Shown in pieces: positions 10,003 through 20,587 of a stretch of DNA of 64,000 nt; position 1 is the stretch's first letter; each line of letters opens with the position of its first letter. Origin of the DNA: RPQJ01 sp963754125 (GTDB lineage: Bacteria; Pseudomonadota; Gammaproteobacteria; Steroidobacterales; Steroidobacteraceae); NCBI GenBank assembly GCA_963754125.1, contig CAVWEX010000014.1, positions 1,077,892 through 1,141,891 on the forward strand, given 5' to 3'. The notes beneath the pieces are model-generated. The model saw nothing but the letters and a program-made list of their open reading frames with translations, had not been told where the DNA came from and did no database searches. The position numbers and the translations under genes were made by a program.

Positions 10003-10702
10003 ATGCGGTCGATGCGCGCCCTGATCCTGGCGGCCGGCCGCGGCGAGCGGATGCGGCCCCTCACCAACGACCTGCCGAAGCCGCTGCTGCCGGCCGGCGG
10101 CCAGCCCCTGATCGACTATCACATCCAGGCGCTCGCCCGCGCCGGGATCCGTGAACTGGTGGTCAACCTGTCCTGGCACGGGGAGAAGCTGCGGAGCTAC
10201 CTCGGCGACGGGCAGCGGTATGGCGTGACGTTCGCGTTCAGCGAGGAGGGCCCCGAGCCGCTCGAAACGGGCGGCGGCATTCACCACGCCCTGCCCCTGC
10301 TGGGGCCCGGGGCCTTCTGGGTGGTCAACGGCGACATCGCCTGCGATTACCGGTTCACCCTGCGGCGGCTGCCGGCGGGCACGCTGGCGCATCTCGTGGT
10401 CGTGCCGAATCCGCCGCACAACCCGCGCGGCGACTTCCTGCTGGCCGACGGCCGGATCGCCGCCGAGCCGCCAGCGAAAAGCATCGGCACGACGGCCCAC
10501 CGGACCTTCGCCGGCATATCGGTCCTCGATCCGGCGCTCTTCGCGGCGGCGAGCCCCGGGACGATTTCCACTGGCGCCGCTGCTGCGGGCGGCCGCGGCC
10601 CGCGGCGAGGTCTCCGGCGAGGAGCACCTGGGCCGGTGGACCGACGTGGGCACTCCCGAACGCCTGGCAGCCCTGGATGCGGAACTGAAGCAGCGGGCGT
10701 AG
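10003..10702 (+). CDS. murU: N-acetylmuramate alpha-1-phosphate uridylyltransferase (frameshifted)
   Basis: Nucleotidyltransferase of the peptidoglycan recycling branch that makes UDP-MurNAc from MurNAc-1-phosphate. Signature ILAAGRGERMRPLTNDLPKP at the N-terminus, GGGIHHALPLLG near residue 80, and the metal-binding VVNGDIACDY near 105. Starts at ATG 10003 or 10012 (MRSMRALIL). One extra base near 10570; afterwards the reading continues RWTDVGTPERLAALDAEL to the stop. The stop TAG is part of the REP at 10699. In pseudomonads amgK lies between lptD and murU; here murU directly faces lptD. A related sugar-nucleotide transferase role cannot be fully excluded. Confidence 0.85.
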
Positions 10703-10799
10703 GAGCGCCTTCAGGCGCGACCGGGATATCCCGGTCGGGACGAGTCGCGGACGTCGACTCCCGCCGGGAATCCCGGTCGCGCCTCGAAGGCGCTCCTAC
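10699..10799. repeat. REP palindrome between murU and lipB
   Basis: Outer arms GTAGGAGCGCCTTCAGGCGC and its near-complement ending GCGCTCCTAC enclose a longer second palindrome (CCGGGATATCCCGG...). The G-TAG on the left is the stop codon of murU; on the right it lies at the end of lipB. Convergent gene ends suggest a two-way terminator. Confidence 0.9.
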
Positions 10800-11439
10800 G
10801 CCCGCCAGATTCAGCTTCCGCAGCAGGATCGCCGCCAGTTCCGTGCGCCACCGCATCCAGGTCCGAGGGCCCGCCAAGCAGCGCGAGCGAGGTGACCGGC
10901 AGGCCCGGGTAGCCGCAGGGATTGATGCCGGCGAAGGGCGCCAGGTCCATGTCGACGTTCAGCGCGAGGCCGTGATAGGTGCAGCCGCGCCGGACCCGCA
11001 GCCCGATGCTCGCGAGCTTCGACCCCGCCACGTAGACGCCCGGCGCTTCGCGCCGGGCGGAGGCGCTGATGCCGTGGCCGGCGGCCAGCTCGATGACGGC
11101 ATCCTCCAGCGCTGAAACGACCTGGCGGATGCCGAGCCCCGCGCGCTGCAGGTCCAGCAGCAGGTAGGCCACGAGCTGGCCCGGCCCGTGGTAGGTCACC
11201 TGGCCGCCCCGGTCGGTCTGCACCACCGGAATGTCGCCGGCCGAGAGCAGGTGCGCCGGGTTGGTGTTGAGGCCGAAGGTGTACACCGGCGGGTGCTCCA
11301 GCAGCCACAGTTCGTCCGGGGTGTCGGGGCCGCGCGCGCCGGTGAACTCGCGCATCGCCGCGACGCAGGCCTCGTAGCCGGTGAGCCCGGGAAGGCGGCG
11401 GAGCAGGACGGGTGGCGCGGCTGATGGCGCGGCGGGCAT
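10796..11439 (-). CDS. lipB: Lipoyl(octanoyl) transferase LipB (frameshifted at 3' end)
   Basis: Moves octanoyl from acyl carrier protein to lipoyl domains of 2-oxoacid dehydrogenases and the glycine cleavage H protein. Motifs are YTFGLNTNPAHLL, QTDRGGQVTYHGPGQLVAYL, the catalytic-lysine segment VAGSKLASIGLRVRRG, and NVDMDLAPFAGINPCG with its conserved Cys. Start ATG at 11439. Near 10865 one extra base moves the reading to ELAAILLRKLNLAG. A second extra base would bring the REP TAG at 10796-10798 into frame as stop, giving about 213 residues. lipA is not next to it in this window. Confidence 0.93.
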
Positions 11440-11452
11440 GGCGTCCCTGCGG

Positions 11453-11716
11453 TCAGAGGAGGAACAGCACCTGGTCGCTGACGCTGAGGGTCCGGTAGAT
11501 GTCGTCGAGCTGCGCGCGGCTGGCCGCCGTGAACGTCACGGTGACCGACAGGTAGCGGGCATTGCGGCTGGGCCGGGTCGTGACGCTGCCGAGGGAGTGG
11601 GAGCCGGCGTGGGTCCGCACGACCTCCACCACGTACTGCTCGAAGGTGGGCCGGTTGTGGCCCATCACTTTCAGGGGAAAGCTGCAGGGAAACTCGAAGG
11701 GGCTCTCGTCGTTCAC
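11453..11716 (-). CDS. DUF493 (YbeD) family protein
   Basis: Small conserved cytoplasmic protein with a ferredoxin-like, ACT-type fold, almost always next to lipB; its function is not established. Intact, 87 residues (FPCSFPLKVMGHNRPTFEQ, then RYLSVTVTFTAASRAQLDDI). The start is GTG at 11716, overlapping the upstream aminotransferase stop as GTGA. Gap of 13 bases to lipB. Confidence 0.88.
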   Translation of the reverse strand: MNDESPFEFPCSFPLKVMGHNRPTFEQYVVEVVRTHAGSHSLGSVTTRPSRNARYLSVTVTFTAASRAQLDDIYRTLSVSDQVLFLL

Positions 11717-12582
11717 GGCGCGCGCCCGCCTGGCTTGCTGGCGTCGAAGGCCGCCGCCACCTGCTGCCACACCGGGCCCGGCCTGCCGCTGCCGACCGGC
11801 CTGCCGTCCAGCAGCGACCACCGGCGCGATGCCGCGGGTGGCCGCCGCGATCCAGATCTCGTCCGCCCGCCGCAGGCGCTCCTCGGAAATCGGTTCGTCG
11901 CGGCAGCCGAGGCCGCACTGCCGGGCGATCGCGAACACGGCGTCGGTCGTCGTGCCGGGCAGCACGTCGGGCCCGGCCGGGCGACGCACCAGGGCGCCGG
12001 CCTCCACGATGATCACGGAGCTGGCCGAGCCCTCGGACAGCTGGCCGTCGCGGATCAGGATGGCCTCGCCGGCGCCCGCCTCGCTGCGCCGCCTGCCGGG
12101 CCAGGACGTTGGCCAGCAGGGCGGTGGACTTGATGTCGCAGCGGCCCCAGCGCTGGTCGGGCCGGGTGATGGCCCGGATGCCCTGCCGGTCCGGGATGCG
12201 GCTCGCTGATGGGCGTCACCATGCCGAAGACCGTCGGCTGCACGTGCTCGCCGGGAAACGCGTGGTCGCGGCCCACGTCGGCGCCCCGGCTGACCTGCAG
12301 GTAGACGGCCACGTTGCCGCCGCCGTTCCGCTGGACGAGGCCCGTGATGAGCGCCACCCACTCGGCCCGGCCGTGCGGATTGCGGATGCGCAGCTTCGCC
12401 GAGGCTGCGCTCCAGGCGGTCCAGGTGGGCGTCCAGCAGGAACGGCTCGCCCGGCGATACACCGGGATGACCTCGTACACGGCGTCGCCGTAGAGGAACG
12501 CGCGGTCGAGCGGCGACACGCGCACGTCGGCCAGCGGCATGAAGTTGCCGTTGAACCAGGCGGTCGGCAGCGGCGCGGCCAT
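11713..12582 (-). CDS. Class IV PLP aminotransferase, D-alanine transaminase-like (frameshifted)
   Basis: Fold-type IV PLP enzyme of the D-amino acid / branched-chain aminotransferase / aminodeoxychorismate lyase group. Visible motifs are WFNGNFMPLADVRVSPLDRA at the N-terminus, FLYGDAVYEVIPVY, and the PLP-lysine region ITRPDQRWGRCDIKST. The cofactor-phosphate motif EGSASSVIIVE and the C-terminal PGTTTDAVFAIA follow. Frame changes near 12430, 12400, 12200 and 12090, with perhaps another near 11815. Corrected length is about 288 residues. Its place between dacC and DUF493-lipB in a peptidoglycan block favours D-alanine/D-glutamate supply, but substrate choice is inference. Confidence 0.8.
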
Positions 12583-12595
12583 GGCGTCTGCCAGC

Positions 12596-13755
12596 TCATT
12601 CGAACCAGAGCAGGACCCAGTCCCGGCCCTGCTGCCAGAGCGAGCCCGTGGCGACGGGCTTCGAGCGGGTAGAGCCCGGTCTCGGCGATCGTGCGGTCGC
12701 CGAGGCGTGACCCGCACCTTGCCGAGTTCGGTGGCGGGGTCGAGGGGCGCCATCAGCTGCGCCGGGAGCGTGTAGGTCGGCTTGAGCTGGTCGGCGGTGC
12801 CCCGGGGCACCGTGACCCAGACGTTGCGCTTCACGCCGACGTCCACCAGTTCCGTTTCGCCCTTCCACACGCGGGCCTCGCTGAGCGCCTTGCCGGCGGG
12901 CAGCAGCAGCTTCGTCTCGTAGAAGCGGTAGCCGTAGTTGAGCAGGGTCTGGGACTCGCGCTCGCGGGCGGCGGGGCTGTCGGTGCCCAGCACCACGGCC
13001 ACCAGGCGCATGCCATCCCGCGATGCCGACGACACGAGGCAGTAGCCCGCGGTGTCGGTGAAGCCCGTCTTCATGCCGTCCACGGTCGAGTCGCGCCAGA
13101 GCAGCCCGTTGCGGTTGCTCTGGGTGATGCCGTTCCAGGTGAACTCCTTCTGGGAGTACCAGCGGTAGTACTCGGGGAACTCGCGGATGATGGCGTTCGC
13201 CAGCTTCAGGATGTCGGTGGCGGTCGTGTAGTGCTCCGGGTCGGGCAGGCCGGTGGCATTGCGGTAGCTCGTGCTGCCCATGCCCAGTTCCTTCGCGTAC
13301 TGGTTCATCAGGTCGGCAAACGCGGACTCGCTGCCGGACACGTGCTCGGCGAGCGCAACGCTCGCGTCGTTGCCCGACTGGATGATCATGCCCTGCAGCA
13401 GCACCGACAGTGGCACCCGATCGCCCAGGTCGACGAAGGAGCGGGAACCGCCGGTGCGCCAGGCCGCTTCGCTGATCACCACCGGATCCTCCAGGCCGAT
13501 GCGCTTGTCCTTGATGCTGCGGAACACGGCGTAGGCGGTCATCAGCTTGGTGATGCTGGCCGGGTCGAGCTTCTGGTTCTCGTTGAGGCTGGCCAGGACC
13601 CGGCCGCTGTTGTGATCCACCAGCAGGTAGGCGCGGGCGGCCATCGCGGGCGGCGGCGGAACCTGGTTCGGGTCGGCGGCGTGGACCGCGCTGGCCAGCA
13701 GAGGCGGACAACAGGGCGGCAGCGATGCGGTCGGCAGCAGTCGGGCGATTCTCAT
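12596..13755 (-). CDS. dacC: D-alanyl-D-alanine carboxypeptidase, PBP5/6 type (frameshifted near 3' end)
   Basis: Low-molecular-weight penicillin-binding protein that removes the terminal D-Ala from peptidoglycan stem peptides. It has a signal peptide (MRIARLLPTASLP...). The three active-site motifs are SITK (near residue 67), SGND (near 125) and KTGFTDTAGYCLVSSA (near 230). The C-terminal domain ends in the amphipathic anchor (QQGRDWVLLWFE) that holds PBP5-type enzymes to the inner membrane. Two extra bases between 12715 and 12660 disturb the junction to the anchor. Start ATG at 13755. Followed after 13 bases by the aminotransferase. Confidence 0.93.
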
Positions 13756-13775
13756 TAAGGCTCCTGAGAGGCGAT

Positions 13776-13830
13776 GTAGGAGCGCCTTCAGGCGCGATCC
13801 GGTCGCGGTCGCGCCTAAAGGCGCTCCTAC
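13776..13830. repeat. REP palindrome between dacC and rlpA
   Basis: Compact copy, GTAGGAGCGCCTTCAGGCGC facing GCGCCTAAAGGCGCTCCTAC across a 15-base loop. The complementary TAG at 13827-13829 is the stop codon of rlpA. Confidence 0.9.
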
Positions 13831-14738
13831 GGGGTGTTGGACGTTTCCCTGGCGACCGGGGACTCCGTGACCAGCCGGGGATTGGCGATACTCAGTGCCG
13901 CCAGCCGCGAAGCCAGGGCGTCGTACTCCGCCGAGCCCTCGATGGGCCCGATGCGCACGCGGTACAACGCCGGCCGGACCTCGTCATCGTAACGGATGAC
14001 GACGTTGTTGACACCATTGGACTCGAGGCTGCCCTTGAGGCGGGCGGCATTGGCCTCGTCGCTGAAGGCGCCCACCTGCATGAAGATGCGCTGGGCCTTT
14101 GCCGTGCGCCGGCGTCGGCGCGGCCGGTGCGGCCGAGGCCGACAGGACGCGCCGCGTGCGCACGGCCTCGACCTCGACGCGGCCCGTGCCGGACTGCACG
14201 ATGCCCAGTTCCTTCGCCGCGGCGAAGGAGAGGTCGATCAGGCGGTTCTTCACGAAGGGCCCCCGGTCGTCGACCGTCACCACCACGCTGCGGCCGTTGT
14301 CCAGGTTCGTGACCCGGACCAGGGTGGGCAGCGGCAGCGTCTTGTGGGCGGCCGTGAAGTCGTGCATGTCGTAGACGGTGCCGCTCGACGTCCGCTTGCC
14401 GTGAAAGGGCGCGCCGTACCAGGACGCCACGCCCTGTTCCCGGTAGCCGTCGCTGTCCTCCAGGACGAAGTACCGCTCGCCCAGGACTTCGTAGAAGGGC
14501 GGATTGCCCGGACCTGGATCGCGGCAGCGGCTCGGGCGCTTCCTCGGCGGCGTGCATCTGGCGGGCTGGCGCGGGCGACGGCGCCGGCGTGGCCGGCCTT
14601 GGCCGCGGACTGGCGGCCACCGGCGGCACGCGGGGAGGGCGCGGTGGCCGGCTTCTCGGGCCAGCGGACGGGAACGCAGCCGGCCAGCAGCACGGCAGCT
14701 GCCAGCAGGCCAGCCCTCATGCCCGGCCGGCTGCTCAT
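13827..14738 (-). CDS. rlpA: Septal ring lytic transglycosylase RlpA, lipoprotein with SPOR domain (frameshifted)
   Basis: Outer-membrane lipoprotein that cleaves naked glycan strands at the division site. Lipobox LLAGC near residue 20, then a Pro/Ala-rich linker. The double-psi beta-barrel follows with GVASWYGAPFHGKRTSSG and VTVDDRGPFVKNRLIDLS, which includes the catalytic aspartate. A C-terminal SPOR domain (FMQVGAFSDEANAARLKGSL ... YRVRIGPIEG) binds denuded septal glycan. Frame changes near 14640, 14510 and 14095. The stop TAG belongs to the REP at 13776. Start ATG at 14738, 10 bases after mltB. Confidence 0.9.
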
Positions 14739-14748
14739 GCGGCGTTAC

Positions 14749-15812
14749 TCACCGGCCGCGCCCGTCGGCGCGCGCCCCGGCCTCGGCCACCGGCGTCCGG
14801 GTGCCGGCCGCGATGGCCTCGCTCAGCTGGAACACGGCCAGGGCGTACATCGTGCTGCGGTTGTACCGGGTGATGGCGTAGTAGTTCTGGAAGCCCACCC
14901 AGTACTCGTCGCCGTCCTCGCCCTTCAGCGTCACCAGGATGGCGGGCGCCGTGGCCGGCAGGTCGGTGGTGAACTGCACGCCCTGGCGGGCGAGGGAGCC
15001 GACGGTGTCCTTCAGCACCAGTTCGGTCGGCCCGGTGGGGCGCGACCGCGTCCCGGGCAAACTCCGCGCGGGTGGCGATGGGCTGGCCCGGCTGCCAGTT
15101 GTGCTTGGCGAAGTAGTTGGCAATGCTCGCCATGATGTCGTCCCAGTTCTGCAGCAGGTCCCTGCGGCCGTCGCCGCTGCCGTCCACCGCGAAGTTGCGG
15201 TAGCTGCTCGGGATGAACTGGGGCGGCCCGAGCGCGCCCGCGTAGGAGCCGGTGAGCGTGCCGATGTCCAGCTGCTCCTCGCGGGCCAGCAGGAACAGCT
15301 GGCGCAGCTCGCTGCGGAAGAAGGCGCTGCGCGGCGGGTAGTCGAAGGCCAGCGTGGCCAGGGCATCCACGGCGCGGAAGCTGCCCGTGCGGGTGCCGTA
15401 GAAGGTTTCCACGCCGAGGATCGCCGCGATGATCTCGGCGGGCACTCCGGTGCTGGCGCTGATCTGGCGGAGCCTGGCCTCGTGCTCCCGGAAGAAGTCC
15501 ACGCCGGCGCTGATCCGGCGCGGGGTCAGGAAGATGTCGCGGTACTCGGACCAGGGCTTCACCTTCTCCGCCGGGCGGCTCATGGCGTCGAGGATGCTCT
15601 GCTTCGACTCGATCCCGCCGAACACCGTCGTCGACGTAGGGCTGCTCGAAGCCGTCCTTCTGGACCAGTTCGCCGATGAATGCCTGGACGTCGGGCCTGC
15701 TCGTGTCGAGGCTCCGGGCGGGCGCCGGCGCCAGCAGGGTTGCCGCCAGGACGGCGATCAGTGCGGCAAAATTGGCCGCTGCTCGCCTCCGGCCGATTGG
15801 GGTCGGGGTCAT
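14749..15812 (-). CDS. mltB: Membrane-bound lytic murein transglycosylase B (frameshifted)
   Basis: Cleaves the MurNAc-GlcNAc bond of peptidoglycan with formation of 1,6-anhydro-MurNAc. Family motifs are VPAEIIAAILGVETFYGTRT, with the catalytic glutamate in GVETFYG, ALATLAFDYPPRSAFFRSEL, GSYAGALGPPQFIPSSYRNF, and NYYAITRYNRSTMYALAV near the C-terminus. The N-terminal signal peptide lacks an obvious lipobox, so it may be soluble. Frame changes near 15630 and 15045. Start ATG at 15812 overlaps the rodA stop as ATGA. About 354 residues after correction. Confidence 0.93.
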
Positions 15813-16954
15813 CGAGCGACAAGCTTCCGGTGGGTCTGGATGGACATCAGAATACCGAAACCGGCCATCAGGGTCACCATCGAGGTTCCGCCGGCGCTGA
15901 CCAGGGGCAGCGGCACGCCGACCACGGGGATCATTCCCATGACCATGGCGGTGTTCACGAAGACATAGAAGAAGAAGGTGATGCTGAGGCTGCCGGCCAG
16001 CAGCCGCGAGAAGGTGTCGGGCGCGGCGGCGGCGATGTACAGGCCGCGGCCCACGATGAACAGGTAGAGCAGCAGCAGCGCCAGGGCGCCGAGCAGGCCG
16101 AACTCCTCGCCGATCACGGCAAAGATGAAGTCGGTGTGCCGCTCCGGCAGGAACTCCAGCTGGCCCTGGGTGCCGTTGAGCCAGCCCTTGCCGAAGATGC
16201 CGCCCGGAGCCGATCGCGATCTTCGACTGGATGATGTGGTAGCCCGCGCCCAGCGGGTCGCTCTCCGGGTCCAGCAGCGTCAGGACCCGCTTGCGCTGGT
16301 AGTCGTGCATGACGAGCCAGAGCGCGGGCATGGCCGCGCCGGCCAGCGCCGCGATGCCGACGATGTACCGCCAGCCGAGGCCCGCCAGGAAGATCACCAC
16401 GGCGCCCGACAGCACGATGAGGATGGCCGTGCCCAGGTCCGGCTGGATGGCGATCATGCCCGCCGGCAGGAAGATGACGAGTGACGACGAGCACCAGGAT
16501 GCCGAAGGAGGGCGGCAGCGGACGCTCGTGCAGCAGCCAGCACATGGTCATCGGGACGCCGAGCTTCATGATCTCCGACGGCTGGAAGCGGACGCCGAGA
16601 TCCAGCCAGCGCTGCGCGCCCTTGCCGATGTCGCCGGTGACCAGCACGAGGATCAGCAGGACCAGGCCCAGCGCGTAGATCAGCGGCGAACCGCGGCGGA
16701 GCCAGCTCGGGCTGATCTGGGCCATGAAGAGCAGGGCGCCGAACGCCACGAGCATGCGCGCCACCTGGTCGAACAGCTCGTCGAGCTTCTGGCCTTCGGC
16801 GCTGTACAGCGCCAGCATGCTGACGAGCAGCACGCCGCCGATTCCGGCCAGCAGCCAGCCATCCAGGTGCAGGAACCGCAGGACGCGGGCCGACAGCGCC
16901 CTGCTCCACGCGGCTGCGCGGCTCGAGGCTGATGCCCAGGGACGGTGTGTTCAT
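15809..16954 (-). CDS. rodA: Rod-shape peptidoglycan glycosyltransferase RodA, SEDS family (frameshifted)
   Basis: Polytopic inner-membrane glycan polymerase that works with PBP2 in the elongasome. Sequence covers the SEDS helices. Signature pieces are DLGVRFQPSEIMKLG, AIQPDLGTAILIVLSG, LLDPESDPLGAGYHIIQSKI, and the C-terminal PLPLVSAGGTSMVTLMAGFG. About 380 residues after correction. Extra bases near 16900, 16485 and 16205. Start ATG at 16954, near the mrdA stop; stop overlaps mltB. Confidence 0.94.
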
Positions 16955-18845
16955 GCATGCGCTGGGCGTTCGCGCTGGCCGTCAGGGTCTCGCCCTGCAG
17001 GTAGGCTTCCATGACCGCGCGCGCGATGGGCGCGGCGGCCTTGCTGCCGCTTTCGCCGTTCTCGATGACCACGGCCACGGCGATGCGCGGCGCCTCGAGC
17101 GGCGCAAAGGCCACGAACAGCGCGTGGTCGCGGCGGCGCTCCTCGACGTCCTTCGCGTTGTACTTCTCGTTCTGGCCCACGGTGAAGACCTGGGCGGTGC
17201 CGCTCTTGCCCGCCATCTGGAACGGCGCGTTCAGGCCGACGGCCCGGGCCGTGCCCCGCGGCCCCTGCATGACGCCGTGCATGCCCTCGATGATCGCGTC
17301 CCAGCGCGCGGCGTCCTGGTCCGGCACCGGGCGGCAGGGGCTTGGGCGCCTCGTATTCGATCGTGCCCGTGGCCGGATCCCGGGAGCCCTTCAGCAGCGT
17401 CGGCTGGAACCGCTGCCCGCGGGCCGCGACGGTCGCCGTCGCGTGGGCGAGCTGGAGCGGGGTCACCAGCAGGTAGCCCTGGCCGATGCCGGCGATCACC
17501 GTTTCGCCGGGGAACCAGACCTGGTCTGCCGGCCGCCGGAACGCCTTCTTCTTCCAGGCCGGGCTGGGCACGAGCCCCTTCTGCTCGCCGCCGATGTCGA
17601 GCCCGGTGACGTCGCCGAGGCCGAAGGTCGTGAGGAAGCCGCCCATGCGCTCGATGCCGAGGTCCCGCGCGACGGAATAGAAGTAGACGTCGCAGGACTG
17701 CTCGATGGCGGTGTAGAGGTCGACGGAGCCATGGCCTTCGGGCTTCCAGTCCCGGTAGCGGTGGCTGCTGCCGGGCAGGCTGTAGGCGCCCCGGCAGCCC
17801 ACGCGCCGCTCCGGGGTGACGACCCCGTAGTGCAGGGCTGCCAGGGCGACCATCGGCTTGATCGTGGAGCCGGGCGGGTACTGGCCCCGCAGCGCGCGGT
17901 TGAACATCGGACGGTCGATGTCTTCCTGGAGCGCCAGGTACGCCCGCCGGCTGAGGCCGGCGCTGATCGCGTTGGGGTCGTAGGCCGGCGTGCTCACGAA
18001 GGCCAGCACCTCGCCGTTCCGCGGATCGATGGCCACCGCGGCGCCGCGCCTGCCCTGCAGCGCCGTGTCGGCCGCCAGCTGCGCGTTCATGTCGATGGTG
18101 AGGATGACGTCCCGGCCCGGCAGCGAGCGCACGCGATCGAGCACCTGCATCTTCCGGCCGTGCACGTTGACCACCACGTCCTCGTGGCCGGAGGTGCCGT
18201 GCAGGTCTGCCTCGAAGCTGCGCTCCACGGAGATCTTGCCCACGTGCGTGGTGCCGGCGTACTCGGCGGGGTCCAGGATCTTCTTGTCGTCCGCGCTGAT
18301 GCCGCCCACGTAGCCCAGCACGTGGGCGGCGGCCGTGCCGAAGGGATAGCTGCGGCCCAGCCGGGCGCGGATCTCGAGGCCCGGGGAAGTGCGGGCGCTG
18401 CGACGGCGAACGCGGCGAGCTCCTCGTCGGTCAGCCGTTCCGCCACGACCACCGTGTCGAAGCTGCGGCGGCTGGCGATCAGCTCCTTCAGCTCGGGCAG
18501 GTCGCCTTCCTGGACGATGCCGCTCGCGACCAGCCGGCGCAGCGTGTCCTCCATGTCGGGCACCTGCTCCCGCGTCATCTCCAGCTGGTAGCTGGGCGTG
18601 TTCTCGGCCAGGACCTTGCCGTTGCGGTCGAGGATCAGGCCGCGGATGGGCGGGATGGGCTGCACGCGGATGCGGTTGCCGCTGGACTGGGCGGAGAAGT
18701 ACTCGTACTGCCCGACCTGCAGCTGGACCAGGCGGCCGACCACGAGGCCGGTGAGGCCCAGCACGATGACGATGGACACGAGCAGCCGGCTGGTGAACAG
18801 GTGCTGCTCGCGCCAGTGGTCCTTGATGCGCAGCGTCCTTGCCAC
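16951..18845 (-). CDS. mrdA: Penicillin-binding protein 2, transpeptidase (frameshifted)
   Basis: Class B penicillin-binding protein that cross-links peptidoglycan for lateral growth. One N-terminal membrane anchor (SRLLVSIVIVLGLTGLVVG), then the pedestal domain and transpeptidase motifs. These are the SxxK in YPPGSTIKPMVALAAL (near residue 325), SCD in AIEQSCDVYFYSVARD (near 378), and KSGT in MAGKSGTAQVF (near 540). The start is GTG at 18845 (ARTLRIKDHW). Frame changes near 18385 (two extra bases) and 17335, and at least one more near the stop. I placed the end at the TGA at 16951, which overlaps the rodA ATG. Confidence 0.94.
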
Positions 18846-18858
18846 GGTCCCGGCTGCC

Positions 18859-19351
18859 TCAGGCGAAGCTCGAGTCGCGTCGCTCGAGCCTCTCCCGCAC
18901 GCGATCCATGGCGGCCATCAGCACCGGCCAGAGCAGGCCGGCGGCCACCACGGGCCCCCAGCGGGCCGGGCCGAACTCGGCGCGGCCGGTGACGCCGTCG
19001 ATCCAGAGCAGGACGAAGGCCTCGAGGAACATCAGCGCGAAGACGGACAGCGTGAGCTGCCAGAGCGGGAACACGCGCATCTGCAGGTGCAGCCGCAGGA
19101 CCAGGTAGGCCAGCAGCGACAGCGACAGCGCGTGCTGGCCGAGCAGGGAGCCGTGGGCCACGTCGACCAGCAGTCCCGACCAGGAAGGCACTGAACACGC
19201 CGAAGCGGCCCGGCCACATCAGCGACCAGTAGATGACCACCATGGTGGTCCAGGCCGGGCGCAGGGGCTGGATGGCCGCCGGCAGCGGCAGCAGCTCGGC
19301 GACCAGCGCCAGCACCAGCAGCAGCCAGACCGGCCAGCGCGGCGCACTCAC
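18859..19351 (-). CDS. mreD: Rod shape-determining protein MreD (frameshifted)
   Basis: Small polytopic inner-membrane protein of the MreBCD elongation complex. Five hydrophobic segments are visible, with typical text (WPVWLLLVLALVAELLPLP near the start, LVDVAHGSLLGQHALSLSLL, LQMRVFPLWQLTLSVFALMF). The start is GTG at 19351 overlapping the mreC stop as GTGA. One extra base near 19175. About 163 residues. Gap of 13 bases to mrdA. Confidence 0.92.
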
Positions 19352-20500
19352 TCGGTCGCTCCTTCCTGCTCGTTGCCCGTCGGCGTCCGGGCCGGCGGCA
19401 TCGCGGGCGCTTCAGCCGAGGCGCAGGCACGGGGTATCGGCGGGGGCGATCACGGGCGCAGTGTCCTCGTTCGGGACCGGCTCCACCACGGGTGCCGTCA
19501 CGTCGGCGGGCGGCGCGTCACGCGGCTGGGACCGGCACGGCGCGGCGGGTTCCGCCGGGAGCGTTGCGGCAGGCGCAGCCGGGCTGCGGCGGGTGCCGGG
19601 GTGCCGGTGGAGTGCGGCTGGCGCGGGCCGGCGCGTGCGGCCGCGCTTGCCGCGGCGCCGCGCTGCTGGAAGACCAGCAGCACCTCGTGCAGCCGGTCCA
19701 GGCTGGCGGCGGGCTTGGCCGCAACCTCCAGGAAGGCATCGCCCGAGGAGCCGTCCACCGTGGTGACCGTGCCGACGGGGTAGCCGGCGGGAAACGCGCC
19801 GCCGAGGCCGGAGGTGACCAGCAGGTCGCCGGCCTTGATGTCCGCGTTGCGGGTCAGGAACGGCAGCGACAGCCGCTCCAGGTCCCCGGTGCCCATGGCG
19901 ATGGTCCGCAGGCCGTTGCGCACGATCTCCACGGGGACCGCGTGATCGGGGTCGGTGATCAGGATGCGCCTCGGAGCTGTCCTGCTGGTCCCGGGTGATC
20001 TGGCCGACGACGCCGCTGGCATCGATGAGGGCCTGGCCTTCGTAGGCGCCGTCGCGGCCGCCCTTGTTCAGGATGACCCGGTGCCGCAGCGGATCCATGT
20101 CCACCGCCAGGATCTCGCCGACGACCACCCGGTCCGGGACCCGGGTCCTGGAGTCGAGCAGGGCGCGGAAGCGCGCGTTCTCGGCCTGCAGGGCCGCGAG
20201 GCGCTGCAGCTCGGCGCTGGCGGCGAGGGCCTCGCGGCGCAGGGCCGCGTTCTCGGTGATCAGCCGCTCGCGCAGGGCCAGGTTTTCCCGCATCCAGCGC
20301 GCGCCGGCGGCGGGCGAGTTGATGGCGACCTGCAGCGGGTACATGGCCGCGCCCAGGTAGGCGCGGATCTCCTCCAGGTAGGTGCCCCGGTGGTCGAGGA
20401 ACATCAGGGCCAGCGACAGGGCGCCGGTCAGGAAGAAGCGGAGGCTCGGGCTCGCGTTGCGGTAGGCCCGGCCTTCGCTGTCCGCAGAAGAAAGCGCCAT
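19348..20500 (-). CDS. mreC: Rod shape-determining protein MreC (frameshifted)
   Basis: Bitopic protein that links cytoplasmic MreB to the periplasmic synthases. It has an N-terminal membrane segment (SLRFFLTGALSLALMFLD), a coiled coil (about residues 70-110: LRERLITENAALRREALAAS), and the beta-barrel core. Core motifs are GQALIDASGVVGQITR and DLLVTSGLGGAFPAGYPVG. After the core the protein carries about 100 residues rich in Pro, Ala and Arg, longer than in enterobacteria. Frame there is uncertain because of extra bases near 19975, 19530 and 19430. Start ATG at 20500. Confidence 0.92.
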
Positions 20501-20516
20501 GCCTATTTATCCGTGG

Positions 20517-20587
20517 GTAGGAGCGCCTTCAGGCGCGATTCCGGCAGTCCGGATCGCGCCTGAAGGCGCTCCTGAAGCCGCTCCTAC
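20517..20587. repeat. REP palindrome between mreB and mreC, with doubled right arm
   Basis: Left arm GTAGGAGCGCCTTCAGGCGC. The right side has the complementary arm followed at once by a second arm end of the other subtype (AAGCCGCTCCTAC). The complementary TAG at 20584-20586 is the stop codon of mreB. The copy sits inside the mreB-mreC operon, so it may lower expression of the downstream genes. Confidence 0.9.
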
